A stretch of DNA of 64,000 nucleotides from M55B154 sp964486725 (GCA_964486725.1 CAZAOK010000001.1:62001-126000), one strand, 5' to 3'. Positions 41,016 to 49,989 are shown, numbered from the stretch's first letter. Notes: generated by a model not told the origin, from the letters alone. Program-made: numbers and translations.

Positions 41016-42995
41016 ATGAAGAATTTAAAAGACCTGCTTACAACTATTGAAGATGAAGAATCCACAGAAGACGAAGTTGAGGTGTATGCCGACTCAGTCC
41101 GTCAGGCACTGGAACTTGCTGCAGATGAACTACACCTTGATGTCTCCGAACTGGACTATGAAATAATTGAAAAAGGTACAAAGGGGCTGCTTGGAATGGG
41201 AAGGCAGCCTTACAAGGTATTGATTAAGCCTGCAAGGATTCAGTATGATGAAGATGACATCAGTGAAATTGAGCAAAAACTAGGTAAAATTTCTGATGTT
41301 GATCTGGAACTTCGAAATGCCGATAAAGATAAGCATGGCAAATTTTCCCTACGGGTGACAAAAACCGGTGTTTGGCTTAAAGTTACCCCGCCAAAAGATG
41401 ATGGTAGAAAGGTAGACGTTAATGATGTGACCACCGCGCTTTATTCCATGAGACTAAACAGTGCGGACATGGCAAAAGTGGAAAAAGAAGTTAAGAAAGC
41501 ATCGGGTAAACCTGTCAAGATTGGTGAATGGGTTCCTAATCCTGAATTTGACAGCACCATGTCAGTAGAAGTTACCGAAGATGAGATGAAAGCGGTCGTT
41601 CATTTCAGCCCACCCCGCTTCTCGGGCCGGCACATGGACATCGATGATGTATTGGAATCGCTGAAAACAAATGGTGTGGTAACCGGGATCAGGGAAGAGG
41701 AGATCGCCGGATACCTTGAGAACATGGATTACAGTCAGCCATTGATTGCGGCAGAAGGAGTTCGTCCACGACATGGGCGGGACGCGTATATTGATTACAA
41801 GGTACGTATAGACAAGTCTGATGTTACCTTCGAGGAAGACGAAAAGGGGCAGGTGAACTTCAGGGATCTTGATCTTCTTGAGAATGTTGTTGTTGGCCAG
41901 GTGCTGGCAGTCAAGGTTCCTGCCGAAGAGGGTGTTCCCGGAAGAACGGTGACCAACCGGATCATCCCGGCACGTTCAGGTAAGGATACACAGATTAAAC
42001 ATGGTAAGGGAACTATCCTGTCAGAAGATGGTACTGAGCTTACCGCCGAGATAAATGGACAGGTAGTCTATCAGAGTGGAAAAATTAGCGTAGAACCGGT
42101 ATATTACGTGAAAGGGGATGTATCCCTTGAAACGGGAAATATTGTATTTCTCGGATCAGTTGTTGTTTCCGGCAGTGTGATGGATAATTTTACGGTGAAG
42201 GCTGCCGGTAATATTGAGGTGAAGGGTTCGGTTCAGAAAGCATTTCTTGAGGCCGAAGGGGATGTTATTATTCGCCAGGGAATCATGGGTCGTGAAGAAG
42301 CCAGAATCGAATCAACCGGCGGATCCATATATGCCAAGTTTATACAGACGGCAAACGTGATTGCTGAGAAAGATATTATCGTGGCAGAAGGAATAATGCA
42401 TTCACATGCTGATGCTGGTGAAAGGATTCTTTGTCATGGTAGAAGGGCGCGTATCGTTGGCGGTGTGTTACGAGCAGGAGAAGAGGTTAACGCGAGATAT
42501 ATAGGTTCTGATTCCTTCACCAGAACTGAGATTCGGGTTGGCATGAACCCAAAGGTTTTGCAGCAGCTTTCAGACCTGGAAGAGAGTAAATCATCTGTAA
42601 GCAAAGATTATGAAAAAGTGAAAAAGGATGTTACTACTCTTACTCATCAAAAAACAACCGCAGGAGGCAAGCTGCCCAAGGACAGGGAAGAAATGCTGAA
42701 TAAGCTTATCGGGCAAAAGCAGAAAATGGAAATGCGTCTCAATGAGCTGAATCTTGAACTGGAAGAGCTGAAAGCATATCTCGGGATGCTTGAGCACAAG
42801 GGAAAAGTAAATGCGGAAAAGACAGCATTTCCAGGAGTTGAAATATTTATAAAAGACAAAAGGTTTAATGTTAAGGATCCATATAATAATATTAAGTTTA
42901 TGCTTGAAGCAGGTGAAATTCGATTATCAGAGTACGAAGCGCCTGACATGGAAGATATGCAGCAACACATAAGAACGGTGAGACGAAGACGTTAA
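41016..42995 (+). CDS. FapA-family (DUF342) protein with Jag-N domain
   Basis: This 659-residue protein starts with a Jag-N-like domain (about residues 20-70: VYADSVRQALELAADELHLDVSELDYEIIEKGTKGLLGMGRQPYKVLI). The FapA/DUF342 beta-helix core follows (about 210-500; GDVSLETGNIVFLGSVVVSGSV, NIEVKGSVQKAFLEAEGDVIIRQGIMG). The C-terminal part is a coiled coil (about 520-600). DUF342 proteins occur in spirochaete and clostridial motility clusters; a role in flagellar or cell-envelope function is inferred and not demonstrated. It is cotranscribed with whiG. Confidence 0.8.
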   Translation: MKNLKDLLTTIEDEESTEDEVEVYADSVRQALELAADELHLDVSELDYEIIEKGTKGLLGMGRQPYKVLIKPARIQYDEDDISEIEQKLGKISDVDLELRNADKDKHGKFSLRVTKTGVWLKVTPPKDDGRKVDVNDVTTALYSMRLNSADMAKVEKEVKKASGKPVKIGEWVPNPEFDSTMSVEVTEDEMKAVVHFSPPRFSGRHMDIDDVLESLKTNGVVTGIREEEIAGYLENMDYSQPLIAAEGVRPRHGRDAYIDYKVRIDKSDVTFEEDEKGQVNFRDLDLLENVVVGQVLAVKVPAEEGVPGRTVTNRIIPARSGKDTQIKHGKGTILSEDGTELTAEINGQVVYQSGKISVEPVYYVKGDVSLETGNIVFLGSVVVSGSVMDNFTVKAAGNIEVKGSVQKAFLEAEGDVIIRQGIMGREEARIESTGGSIYAKFIQTANVIAEKDIIVAEGIMHSHADAGERILCHGRRARIVGGVLRAGEEVNARYIGSDSFTRTEIRVGMNPKVLQQLSDLEESKSSVSKDYEKVKKDVTTLTHQKTTAGGKLPKDREEMLNKLIGQKQKMEMRLNELNLELEELKAYLGMLEHKGKVNAEKTAFPGVEIFIKDKRFNVKDPYNNIKFMLEAGEIRLSEYEAPDMEDMQQHIRTVRRRR

Positions 42996-43017
42996 AAAAA
43001 TGTGACATGGTGATGCT

Positions 43018-43344
43018 ATGTCTGTAAAACCTATTGACCTGCAAGTCCATATAGCGCAAGTAACAGAAGTTGCCCGTGGAGAGCAAGCGCGTCAATCCGC
43101 GTTGCTGGAGCAACAGCATGTTCTTGAAAAAGAAGCAAAAGATAAAGCAAATCTACAAAAGGAACGTGTTGAAGAGAACAAGAGGTCTGAAAACGAACCA
43201 ATAAGAGATAATGAAAAAGAGTCAGGAAGAGGACAGAAAGGCCGGAAAAAACGAAAAAAAAGTGATGCTGGCAGCCATGATGGTGATACTCAAAAAGTAC
43301 ATACTGATGATACCATTGGCAGGATTATTGATATTCGCAAATAA
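43018..43344 (+). CDS. Small charged protein of the flagellar cluster
   Basis: This 108-residue hydrophilic protein begins MSVKPIDLQVHIAQVTEVARGEQARQ and continues with a Lys/Glu-rich stretch (residues 40-75), ending HTDDTIGRIIDIRK. The N-terminal SVKPIDLQV pattern matches short unnamed proteins found next to whiG/FapA genes in other Gram-negative and clostridial flagellar clusters, as far as I recall. There is a 22-bp gap after the FapA-like gene. No function is known. Confidence 0.6.
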   Translation: MSVKPIDLQVHIAQVTEVARGEQARQSALLEQQHVLEKEAKDKANLQKERVEENKRSENEPIRDNEKESGRGQKGRKKRKKSDAGSHDGDTQKVHTDDTIGRIIDIRK

Positions 43345-43427
43345 ATGAACCACCATAATTATTGATTTCGCCGAACCGACTGTTTGATAAACCAGAAGGC
43401 TTAAAAAGTGGAGGGACTTGAAATACT

Positions 43428-44246
43428 ATGCAATTGTTCATCCTGATAGTAATAAATATAGCACTGGGGACTGTTTTTTACCTTGTAATCAGTTTGAAAC
43501 TGGAAAAGAGCGCATCAGAATACAGGGAAAAGAAATTTCGCAGGGAAATGGACGAAGTTATCAGGGAATTTAATAATACAGCCGAAAGAAATATATCTCT
43601 TCTTGAGAATAAGATCAATGTAATGAAAAAGCTACTTCGGGAAAGCGGACAGATATCTTCTATCGACATTACTCTTGGTGATGAAAAAAATGACCGGACA
43701 GAAAATCCGGATTTGTCAGCTGGCAATGAAGGAAGGATTGATGAACCTGATATTAAAATACATGATCATCAAAAATCTGCTGTTGATACACCAATGATGG
43801 TAAAAAAGGGGAAATCTGTTAATGATGTATTGCATGAGACATGGTATAGGGTAAAAAATATTCTGGTAGACTTAAAAGAGAAATTTCCCAAAAATGCCCC
43901 AAACAGAAAAGACAGAAAAGAATTAAATAAAAAAAACAGTGTCAGTGAAACCGGGACATTGCAGAAAGGAAACTCGCTTGATATAACTATTGAGAAGGAT
44001 TTCACTTCTTTAAATCTTTCAACTGCTGTTGATACAGAGATCAACGAGGAACTGGAAACAGTGAAAGAAGATATGGCACCGGTTCATGATGAAAATCTGG
44101 AAGAAATGTTCAGCGGTGCAGAAGATAAGTACGGACTGGTGGCTGACCTGTATAAACAGGGATACCCCCTTGATATTCTTGCAAGATCATCTGGAATCCC
44201 GCTTGGTGAATTGAAGTTGATCTTAAACCTTTCATCTTCACTGTAA
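43428..44246 (+). CDS. Membrane-anchored coiled-coil protein with C-terminal helix-turn-helix-like segment
   Basis: This 272-residue protein has one N-terminal membrane helix (about residues 3-23). A coiled-coil region (25-75: EKSASEYREKKFRREMDEV) and a long polar, low-complexity stretch follow. The C-terminus DLYKQGYPLDILARSSGIPLGELKLILNL looks like a DUF6115-type helix-turn-helix end. Similar proteins sit in flagellar clusters of spirochaetes and Firmicutes. It lies 52 bp before cheR and is probably in the same transcript. Confidence 0.55.
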   Translation: MQLFILIVINIALGTVFYLVISLKLEKSASEYREKKFRREMDEVIREFNNTAERNISLLENKINVMKKLLRESGQISSIDITLGDEKNDRTENPDLSAGNEGRIDEPDIKIHDHQKSAVDTPMMVKKGKSVNDVLHETWYRVKNILVDLKEKFPKNAPNRKDRKELNKKNSVSETGTLQKGNSLDITIEKDFTSLNLSTAVDTEINEELETVKEDMAPVHDENLEEMFSGAEDKYGLVADLYKQGYPLDILARSSGIPLGELKLILNLSSSL

Positions 44247-44298
44247 TGGTTGCGGATGTGTAATTCATTTGGCCCGTTAATACCTGGAGTAAGAATAA

Positions 44299-45147
44299 AT
44301 GATTGATTTTAACAGTATCAAAAGATTAACAGAAGATGAATTTAGAAATTTTGCCAGGCTTATATATGAAGAAAGCGGGATATTTCTTAAGGACGCGAAG
44401 ATAACTCTGCTGTCAAACAGGCTGCGGAAAAGACTTAAGGCGTTGAACCTTGATGAATTTTCCCAGTATTACGATTATATAACCTCGTTGAAAGACAAAA
44501 CAAAAGAACTTGAAGCATTGTTAGATGTTGTGTCTACAAATGAAACATATTTTTTCAGAAATGAAAGGCAGTTCGAAGCACTGTCAAAATATTGCTTTCC
44601 CGATATTGTGAAGAAAAAACAAAAAAAAAGATTGCGGATATGGAGTGCCGGGTGTTCAACAGGTGAAGAACCATATACCATAGCAATATGTGTCCGTGAA
44701 AACATGCACCTTTTCCCGGACTGGGATATACAAATAGTGGCAACTGATATTGCACCATCGGTTCTTGAATTCGCCAGGGACGGTCATTATTCAGGTAGAA
44801 GGATAGAAAAAGTATCAACTCCACTATTAAAAAAGTATTTTACCCAGAACAGGGATAACCCTGAAGTGTATACAGTAAATGAAAATCTGAAAAATCTCGT
44901 TTCATTTTCTTATCTCAACCTGTTTAAAAGTAAATTTCCAGATGATCTTGACATTATTTTTTGCAGAAATGTGATGATATATTTTGACAGACCGCATCAG
45001 AAGGAACTTGTTGGGAATTTTTACCAGGTATTGAATCCCGATGGGTACCTTTTCATAGGGCATTCTGAAACACTACATTCGCTTTCTGAAGATTTCAGCT
45101 ACATGAAAATTCTTGATTCGCCGGTCTACATTCCAAAGGAGAAGTAG
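44299..45147 (+). CDS. cheR: Chemotaxis protein methyltransferase CheR
   Basis: This 282-residue protein is CheR, which methylates glutamates of chemoreceptors with S-adenosylmethionine. The N-terminal helical domain (residues 1-85) precedes VVSTNETYFFRNERQFEAL. The SAM-binding loop is WSAGCSTGEEPYTIAICV, followed by IQIVATDIAPSVLEFAR. The catalytic region LDIIFCRNVMIYFD and GYLFIGHSETL are intact. It is one base from cheD, so receptor methylation and deamidation are coexpressed. Confidence 0.95.
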   Translation: MIDFNSIKRLTEDEFRNFARLIYEESGIFLKDAKITLLSNRLRKRLKALNLDEFSQYYDYITSLKDKTKELEALLDVVSTNETYFFRNERQFEALSKYCFPDIVKKKQKKRLRIWSAGCSTGEEPYTIAICVRENMHLFPDWDIQIVATDIAPSVLEFARDGHYSGRRIEKVSTPLLKKYFTQNRDNPEVYTVNENLKNLVSFSYLNLFKSKFPDDLDIIFCRNVMIYFDRPHQKELVGNFYQVLNPDGYLFIGHSETLHSLSEDFSYMKILDSPVYIPKEK

Positions 45148-45148
45148 T

Positions 45149-45628
45149 ATGGATTTTAAGCTGATAACGGTTGCTATTGCTGATTACAAGGTTGCGAAAA
45201 AACCGGATATACTGAGAACTATTCTTGGCTCATGTATTGGCATATGTATATTTGACCAGAAAAATGGAGTTGGTGGTCTGGCACATATTATGCTTCCGAA
45301 TCAAACTGCGGAGGCTGTAAATCTGAAGAAATATGCTGAAACGGCAATTCCCATGATGATTGATGATATGGTATCAGAAGGGGCAGAGAAGAAGGAACTC
45401 AAGGCGAAGATTGTGGGTGGTGCCACCATGTTTAAAATGGCCAGTGATTCTTTTATCGGATCAATAGGATTGAATAATACAAAAAGAGTGCGGGAAGTGT
45501 TGGAAGAAAACGGGATTCAGATTATCACTGAAGATGTAGGTGGTGATTACGGCAGAACAGTAGATTTTTATATTGAAAGCGGGCAGGTGCGAATTAAATC
45601 TCTCGGAAGAGAAGAGAAATCTATTTAG
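45149..45628 (+). CDS. cheD: Chemoreceptor glutamine deamidase CheD
   Basis: This 159-residue CheD deamidates glutamines on chemoreceptors. The catalytic Cys lies in TILGSCIGICIFD and the His in GGLAHIMLPN, both conserved. The start at 45149 has AAAGGAG 5-8 nt upstream, beginning MDFKLITVAIADYKVAK; an upstream in-frame ATG at 45113 lies within cheR and is rejected. It closes the chemotaxis end of the motility block. Confidence 0.93.
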   Translation: MDFKLITVAIADYKVAKKPDILRTILGSCIGICIFDQKNGVGGLAHIMLPNQTAEAVNLKKYAETAIPMMIDDMVSEGAEKKELKAKIVGGATMFKMASDSFIGSIGLNNTKRVREVLEENGIQIITEDVGGDYGRTVDFYIESGQVRIKSLGREEKSI

Positions 45629-45643
45629 GACTGGTAATTATTG

Positions 45644-46510
45644 ATGCTGAGTATGACTGGATTCGGATCTGTCGAAAAAAACACAGATCAGTTTACATTT
45701 TCTATAGAATTGAAATCATTAAATTCAAAATTTCTTGAGATATATACAAACCTGCCAAGAATATTAAGAAATGATGAGATAAAACTAACACAAACATTAA
45801 AGGACAATTTTGGTAGAGGTAAGCTTGAACTATCCATTGAAATTTATGAATGGAATGAAGCCCGGCCAATACACATTGATGGTGAAATGTTGAAGAGATA
45901 TTACAGTGAGATAACATCAGCCGCGTCTACCATGAAAATTTTTGCTGATGTTTCTCTCGACACGATAATCACCCTTGAAGGGGTAATTCAGCGTGAACGA
46001 TCAATATTATCTGAAAAATCGAGAAATGATATTTATGAGTCACTTGAAAAAGTTATCCAAAAAACTATTGAAATGCGAGTAAAAGAAGGAAAGGCTGTTA
46101 AAAAGGACATTCAGCACTCGCTGGTTGTCATATCTGATAATGTGAAGAAGATTTCTAAAATGGCAGGAGATATCGCGAAAAATCAATATGCTCGTCTTCA
46201 GTCAACATTAGAATCACTGACAAACGCAAGGGTTGATGAATCGAGGCTGTATACTGAAGCAGCTATACTTGCTGATAAGCAGGATATAAATGAAGAGATC
46301 TCAAGATTGCAGGACCATATAAAAAAGTTTAAAAACCTGATGGCTGAGTCCGGCCAGGTAGGTAAGCAGCTTGATTTTCTGGCGCAGGAGATGTTTCGGG
46401 AAATTAACACGATTGGCGCAAAATCAAACAATTCACAAATATCACACCTTGTGGTGGAAATGAAAAACTATATAGATAAGATTAGAGAACAATGCAGAAA
46501 TGTGGTATAG
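45644..46510 (+). CDS. yicC: YicC family endoribonuclease-like protein
   Basis: This protein of about 288 residues has the YicC N-terminus (MLSMTGFGSVE) and the C-terminal DUF1732 segment (DINEEISRLQDHIKKFKNLMAESGQVGKQLDFLAQEMFREINTIGAKSNNSQI). YicC/YloC proteins are stress-responsive endoribonucleases. The ATG at 45644 is preferred to the TTG at 45641. Three bases separate it from remA. The order yicC-remA-gmk-rpoZ is the one known from Bacillus (yloC-ylzA-gmk-yloH). Confidence 0.93.
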   Translation: MLSMTGFGSVEKNTDQFTFSIELKSLNSKFLEIYTNLPRILRNDEIKLTQTLKDNFGRGKLELSIEIYEWNEARPIHIDGEMLKRYYSEITSAASTMKIFADVSLDTIITLEGVIQRERSILSEKSRNDIYESLEKVIQKTIEMRVKEGKAVKKDIQHSLVVISDNVKKISKMAGDIAKNQYARLQSTLESLTNARVDESRLYTEAAILADKQDINEEISRLQDHIKKFKNLMAESGQVGKQLDFLAQEMFREINTIGAKSNNSQISHLVVEMKNYIDKIREQCRNVV

Positions 46511-46513
46511 TAT

Positions 46514-46762
46514 ATGAAAACGTCTTTAATTAATATTGGCTTTGGTAACGCGGTGGTTGCAGAACGTGTTATAGCGGTTATTACCCCCATGTCAGCTTCA
46601 GGGAAACGGTTAAGAGAAGAAGCAAAAGATAATAACATGTTGATTGATGCTACCCATGGAAGAAAAACCCGGGCTATAATTATCATGGACAGCAATCATG
46701 TAATACTTTCGGCAATGCAGCCTGAAACACTTTCGCACAGACTTACCAGTAATGAAAGCTGA
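46514..46762 (+). CDS. remA: RemA/DUF370 family DNA-binding regulator
   Basis: This 82-residue protein matches RemA/DUF370: LINIGFGNAVVAERVIAVITPMSASGKRLREEAKDNNMLIDATHGRKTRAIIIMDSNHVILSA. In Bacillus RemA activates biofilm matrix genes by wrapping DNA. The target in this organism is unknown. It overlaps gmk by 11 bp and lies 3 bp after yicC, as in Bacillus. Confidence 0.92.
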   Translation: MKTSLINIGFGNAVVAERVIAVITPMSASGKRLREEAKDNNMLIDATHGRKTRAIIIMDSNHVILSAMQPETLSHRLTSNES

Positions 46763-47381
46763 TACTGTTTCAATAGTGATCTCTGCGCCGTCGGGAACCG
46801 GCAAGACAACTCTTATTTACAAGTTGCTGGACAGGCTTGAAGATCTTTCATTCGTAACTTCCACCACTACCCGGGAGAAACGAACAAATGAGGAAGAAGG
46901 AAAAAACTATTATTACGTTTCGAAAAGAAAATTTCAAAAGATGATCCTTGATGGAGAATTTTTGGAATGGGCGATTGTTCACGGTAACAGTTATGGAACA
47001 ACAAAAAAAGAAGTTGACAGAATTCGTGATGCCGGGAGAATTCCAGTTTTTGATGTAGATGTGCAGGGTGCGCGAAATTTGAAATCGATCATGGGTGGGG
47101 CAACATTTATTTTTATTATTCCACCAACTTTTGAAGCCTTAAAAAAACGATTAAAAAATAGAGCTACAGATTCTGAACAACAAATTGCTACCAGGCTTGA
47201 TAATGCTATATCTGAACTGAAAGAATATACAATGTATGATTATATTGTTGTAAATGATGAAATTGATTCTGCGTTATCTGATTTAGAGTCAATTATTCGT
47301 TCTCAGATGTTGAGAAAAAATTTTATGGAAGAAAAAGTAAGACTTATATTGGAGAATAACAATGATCATCCCACTGGATAA
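46752..47381 (+). CDS. gmk: Guanylate kinase
   Basis: This 209-residue enzyme phosphorylates GMP to GDP with ATP. The P-loop ISAPSGTGKTTLIYKLL is at residues 10-26. SFVTSTTTREKRTNEEEGKNYYYVSKRKFQ and FDVDVQGARNLK are family signatures. The length and motifs are normal. The gene overlaps remA and, at its 3' end, rpoZ by 20 bp. Confidence 0.96.
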   Translation: MKADTVSIVISAPSGTGKTTLIYKLLDRLEDLSFVTSTTTREKRTNEEEGKNYYYVSKRKFQKMILDGEFLEWAIVHGNSYGTTKKEVDRIRDAGRIPVFDVDVQGARNLKSIMGGATFIFIIPPTFEALKKRLKNRATDSEQQIATRLDNAISELKEYTMYDYIVVNDEIDSALSDLESIIRSQMLRKNFMEEKVRLILENNNDHPTG

Positions 47382-47601
47382 ATTGATCGCATATGAAAAA
47401 AATCGTTACAAGTTAACCTGCGCCTCAATGAAGGCAGTCGATAAATTGGGTAATATCAGGGATTATCCAGAATCAGAAGAGGATAAGAACTGGAAGATTG
47501 TTTCAAATATTCTCGACCTGGTATTGAATGGCAAGATTCAATACCATGAGCCTGAAGAAGAATATATAGAAGAACCAAAAGAAGAACCTGAAAAAGAATG
47601 A
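47362..47601 (+). CDS. rpoZ: RNA polymerase omega subunit
   Basis: This 79-residue protein begins MIIPLDKLIAYEKNRYKLTCASMKAVDKLG, which corresponds to the omega N-terminal helix-turn region. It ends in an acidic tail (EPEEEYIEEPKEEPEKE). Omega stabilises the RNA polymerase beta-prime subunit. The ATG lies within the gmk 3' end. Assignment also rests on the gmk-rpoZ order. It is followed by miaA after 11 bp. Confidence 0.85.
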   Translation: MIIPLDKLIAYEKNRYKLTCASMKAVDKLGNIRDYPESEEDKNWKIVSNILDLVLNGKIQYHEPEEEYIEEPKEEPEKE

Positions 47602-47612
47602 GGTAGCCAGGT

Positions 47613-48515
47613 ATCAAGGCAGTAGTACTTGCAGGTCCAACGGCAATAGGCAAGACAGATATATCGATTTTACTGGCCGGTGACCAATTTCAAATAATAT
47701 CTGCTGACTCTGTGCAGGTATACCGGTATATGGATATTGGCAGTGGGAAACCATCCCATGAACAGCGTAACGAAGTTATCCATTATTGTATTGATATAGC
47801 AGACCCGGATTACCGTTTCACCGCAGGGGATTTTTGCCGGAAAGCAGAGGAAGCGTGTTCTGCAATAAAGAATACCGGTAAAATTCCATTATTCGTTGGT
47901 GGTACCGGAATGTATATAGATGCATTTTTTGATGGTCTTTCAAATATTCCACCAGTTAATACTGATATTAGAAATCAACTTCAGAAAAGATTGAGTATCG
48001 AAGGTACGGAGCCATTGTACAGAGAGCTTGAAGAGTATGATGGTGCCTGGGCCGCCCGAATACACCATAATGACAGGCAACGCATACTGAGAGGTCTGGA
48101 AGTTTTTTTAAGTACGGGAAGGCCGATTTCTTCCTATCATGAAGGGAGTAGGGGTAATTATTCTGATGAAACTTTGTACCTGGGATTGTACTGTGACAGG
48201 TCAGAACTTATAAATAGAATAAATGACCGTGTTGAGCAGATGATAAAAAAAGGTTTTATTGAAGAGGTGGAGAAATTACGGCAAATGGGATATGGTCCGG
48301 ATCTTAAATCAATGAAATCCCTTGGATACGCGCAATTGCATGCATACATTGACGGTAAATTCAATCTGGATGAAGCAGTTGCAGTTATAAAACATGAAAC
48401 AGCCAGATACGCGAAGCGTCAGATGACCTGGTTTAGAAGAAATAAAAGAATAAATTGGTTTAATAAAAATCAAGTTGAAAAGCTCAAGGAAATGATGTAT
48501 AATTGGATAGGTTAA
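47613..48515 (+). CDS. miaA: tRNA dimethylallyltransferase MiaA with apparent ATC start
   Basis: This 300-residue MiaA transfers a dimethylallyl group to A37 of tRNAs reading UNN codons. The P-loop is LAGPTAIGKTD at residues 6-16. ISADSVQVYRYMDIGSGKPSHEQR and VGGTGMYIDAFFDGL follow, all typical. The frame is open only from 47607 (CCA GGT ATC AAG ...), because a TAG lies at 47604-47606. It has no ATG, GTG or TTG before the P-loop. If the ATC at 47613 is read as start, the protein has the normal MKAVVLAGPTAIGKT N-terminus and length. GAGGT lies about 10 nt upstream. The first GTG (47712) would delete the P-loop. Confidence 0.9.
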   Translation: MKAVVLAGPTAIGKTDISILLAGDQFQIISADSVQVYRYMDIGSGKPSHEQRNEVIHYCIDIADPDYRFTAGDFCRKAEEACSAIKNTGKIPLFVGGTGMYIDAFFDGLSNIPPVNTDIRNQLQKRLSIEGTEPLYRELEEYDGAWAARIHHNDRQRILRGLEVFLSTGRPISSYHEGSRGNYSDETLYLGLYCDRSELINRINDRVEQMIKKGFIEEVEKLRQMGYGPDLKSMKSLGYAQLHAYIDGKFNLDEAVAVIKHETARYAKRQMTWFRRNKRINWFNKNQVEKLKEMMYNWIG

Positions 48516-48651
48516 GTATTATTATTAATTATCGCATACGTGATTATATAGTAACGGTATCCAATCAGGTGTTTACAGTCTAAAAATAAGTTTTATTGTT
48601 ACACGAGAAGAATTATAATAATAGGTACAATACATACCACGAGGTTTTAAA

Positions 48652-48891
48652 ATGCCAAAACAAACAAAAAATTTGCAGGACAGCTTTTTGAATGCTGTAA
48701 GAAAAGAAAAGATTGAAATAACAATTTATCTAATGAATGGCGTTCCAATAAAAGGCAGGGTGGTAAGTTTTGATAATTTTACCATTCTGATAGAAGTCGA
48801 TAAAAAACAAAATTTAATTTATAAACATGCGGTTTCAACCTTGATGCCGGTGAAACCGGTGCAATACAAAGAAGAAGATAATAATGGATAA
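48652..48891 (+). CDS. hfq: RNA chaperone Hfq
   Basis: This 79-residue protein is Hfq, which pairs small RNAs with mRNAs. The Sm1 motif is LQDSFLNAVRKEKIEITIYLMNGVPIKGRVVSFDNFTILIEV, and the Sm2 motif is LIYKHAVSTLMP. The C-terminal tail is short (KPVQYKEEDNNG). It follows miaA after 136 AT-rich bp, matching the miaA-hfq order of many bacteria. ACGAGG lies 8 nt before the ATG. Confidence 0.95.
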   Translation: MPKQTKNLQDSFLNAVRKEKIEITIYLMNGVPIKGRVVSFDNFTILIEVDKKQNLIYKHAVSTLMPVKPVQYKEEDNNG

Positions 48892-48901
48892 TTGTTAAAA
48901 T

Positions 48902-49813
48902 ATGGTTAACCTGATGAAACAACTGATAAAAACAATACTAATTGTATTAATAATTTCAGCAGCAGGTTATTTCATATATAGTAGCGTGGTAATAATAAAC
49001 GAAGGAAATATTGGTATTGCTGAAGATACCGGTGACAAGGTTGTTGTACAGATTCTTCAGCCGGGAGTAAATGTAATATGGAGATCTATTATTCCCGGTC
49101 GAGTTGATGTATTGAGATTGCCGGTAAAGGGTTCTTCTTTTTTCGATGTTACAATAGATATTCCCCCTCTTGGTTCTCTTGACAGTAAGTATTATTCTAT
49201 CAATGTACCAATAGATTTTAATTACCGGTTGCAGCCGGATAGCCTTTCTTTTGATCCAGGTGAATTAAAGGAGGGGAAGCAATTTATAAAAAATACGGTT
49301 GAAAAAGTTACAACAGGTGAAATAAATAAAGAATTCTCACGTTATTTAAGTCCATCCTATAACAGGATAATGTTATTACGTCAGCAAGAGAACCTGGTAG
49401 CATCAGCATTTAAGAATATTAAAAAAAAGTGTGATTCACTGGGTATTGAGATCACAGAACTTAATGTATCAGGTAATATCAGTTTTCCTGATAATGCCAC
49501 CTATTACGAGGGAGTCCGTTATTATAACGAACTCAGACAAATGGAAAGAAATAACAGGAAAGAGTTAATTCTGCTTAAAAATGATTTGAAGAAAAAAGAA
49601 CTATCCCGTGACAAGTATATAGATAAGTTGAAACGAATATCGACAATTGTAAAAGATAACCCGGATCTTTTAAAATTTATTTATATTGACAAACTGGGGG
49701 GTAACGTGAAAGTTATCTTATCATCTGAAAAGACAGGTGTTCCCTTCGGATTATCGCTTGAAGAGATCAAGGATGAGAAAAAAACCACCGGGGATATTGA
49801 TAATCTTCGCTGA
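48902..49813 (+). CDS. SPFH/Band 7-like membrane protein
   Basis: The 303-residue protein has one N-terminal membrane helix (about residues 10-30). The segment VVIINEGNIGIAEDTGDKVVVQILQPGVNVIWRSIIPGRVDVLRLPVKG resembles the start of SPFH/prohibitin domains, and an amphipathic helix follows at about 225-260. It lies 10 bp after hfq. Family membership is a pattern judgement; such proteins organise membrane microdomains. No function is assigned. Confidence 0.55.
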   Translation: MVNLMKQLIKTILIVLIISAAGYFIYSSVVIINEGNIGIAEDTGDKVVVQILQPGVNVIWRSIIPGRVDVLRLPVKGSSFFDVTIDIPPLGSLDSKYYSINVPIDFNYRLQPDSLSFDPGELKEGKQFIKNTVEKVTTGEINKEFSRYLSPSYNRIMLLRQQENLVASAFKNIKKKCDSLGIEITELNVSGNISFPDNATYYEGVRYYNELRQMERNNRKELILLKNDLKKKELSRDKYIDKLKRISTIVKDNPDLLKFIYIDKLGGNVKVILSSEKTGVPFGLSLEEIKDEKKTTGDIDNLR

Positions 49814-49867
49814 GTGGCAATAAAAAAATCCGGGAAATATTGATTTATTGATATAAGGAGTCGAATT

Positions 49868-49957
49868 ATGCCTTGTGGTAAGAAAAAGAAAAGAAGAAAG
49901 ATCGCCAATCACAAGCGGAAAAAGAGAAGAAGAAAGAACAGACATAAAAAGAAGTAA
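49868..49957 (+). CDS. AURKAIP1/COX24-domain mini-protein (putative ribosomal protein)
   Basis: A 29-codon gene encodes MPCGKKKKRRKIANHKRKKR followed by RRKNRHKKK. AAGGAG lies 8 nt before the ATG. The Lys/Arg-only composition with the KHKRKK..R..RHKKK pattern is that of the AURKAIP1/COX24 family (bacterial homologues of mitochondrial mS38). These are small basic proteins thought to bind the small ribosomal subunit; similar short genes are common in Bacteroidetes and spirochaetes. A terminator hairpin follows at 49990. Confidence 0.75.
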   Translation: MPCGKKKKRRKIANHKRKKRRRKNRHKKK

Positions 49958-49989
49958 TTTTATGTCAATACAGGTTTCATGTGTTTATG

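Noticed and set aside
47712..48515. miaA starting at GTG 47712
   Set aside because: This start removes the P-loop GPTAIGKT, which is coded upstream in the same frame.
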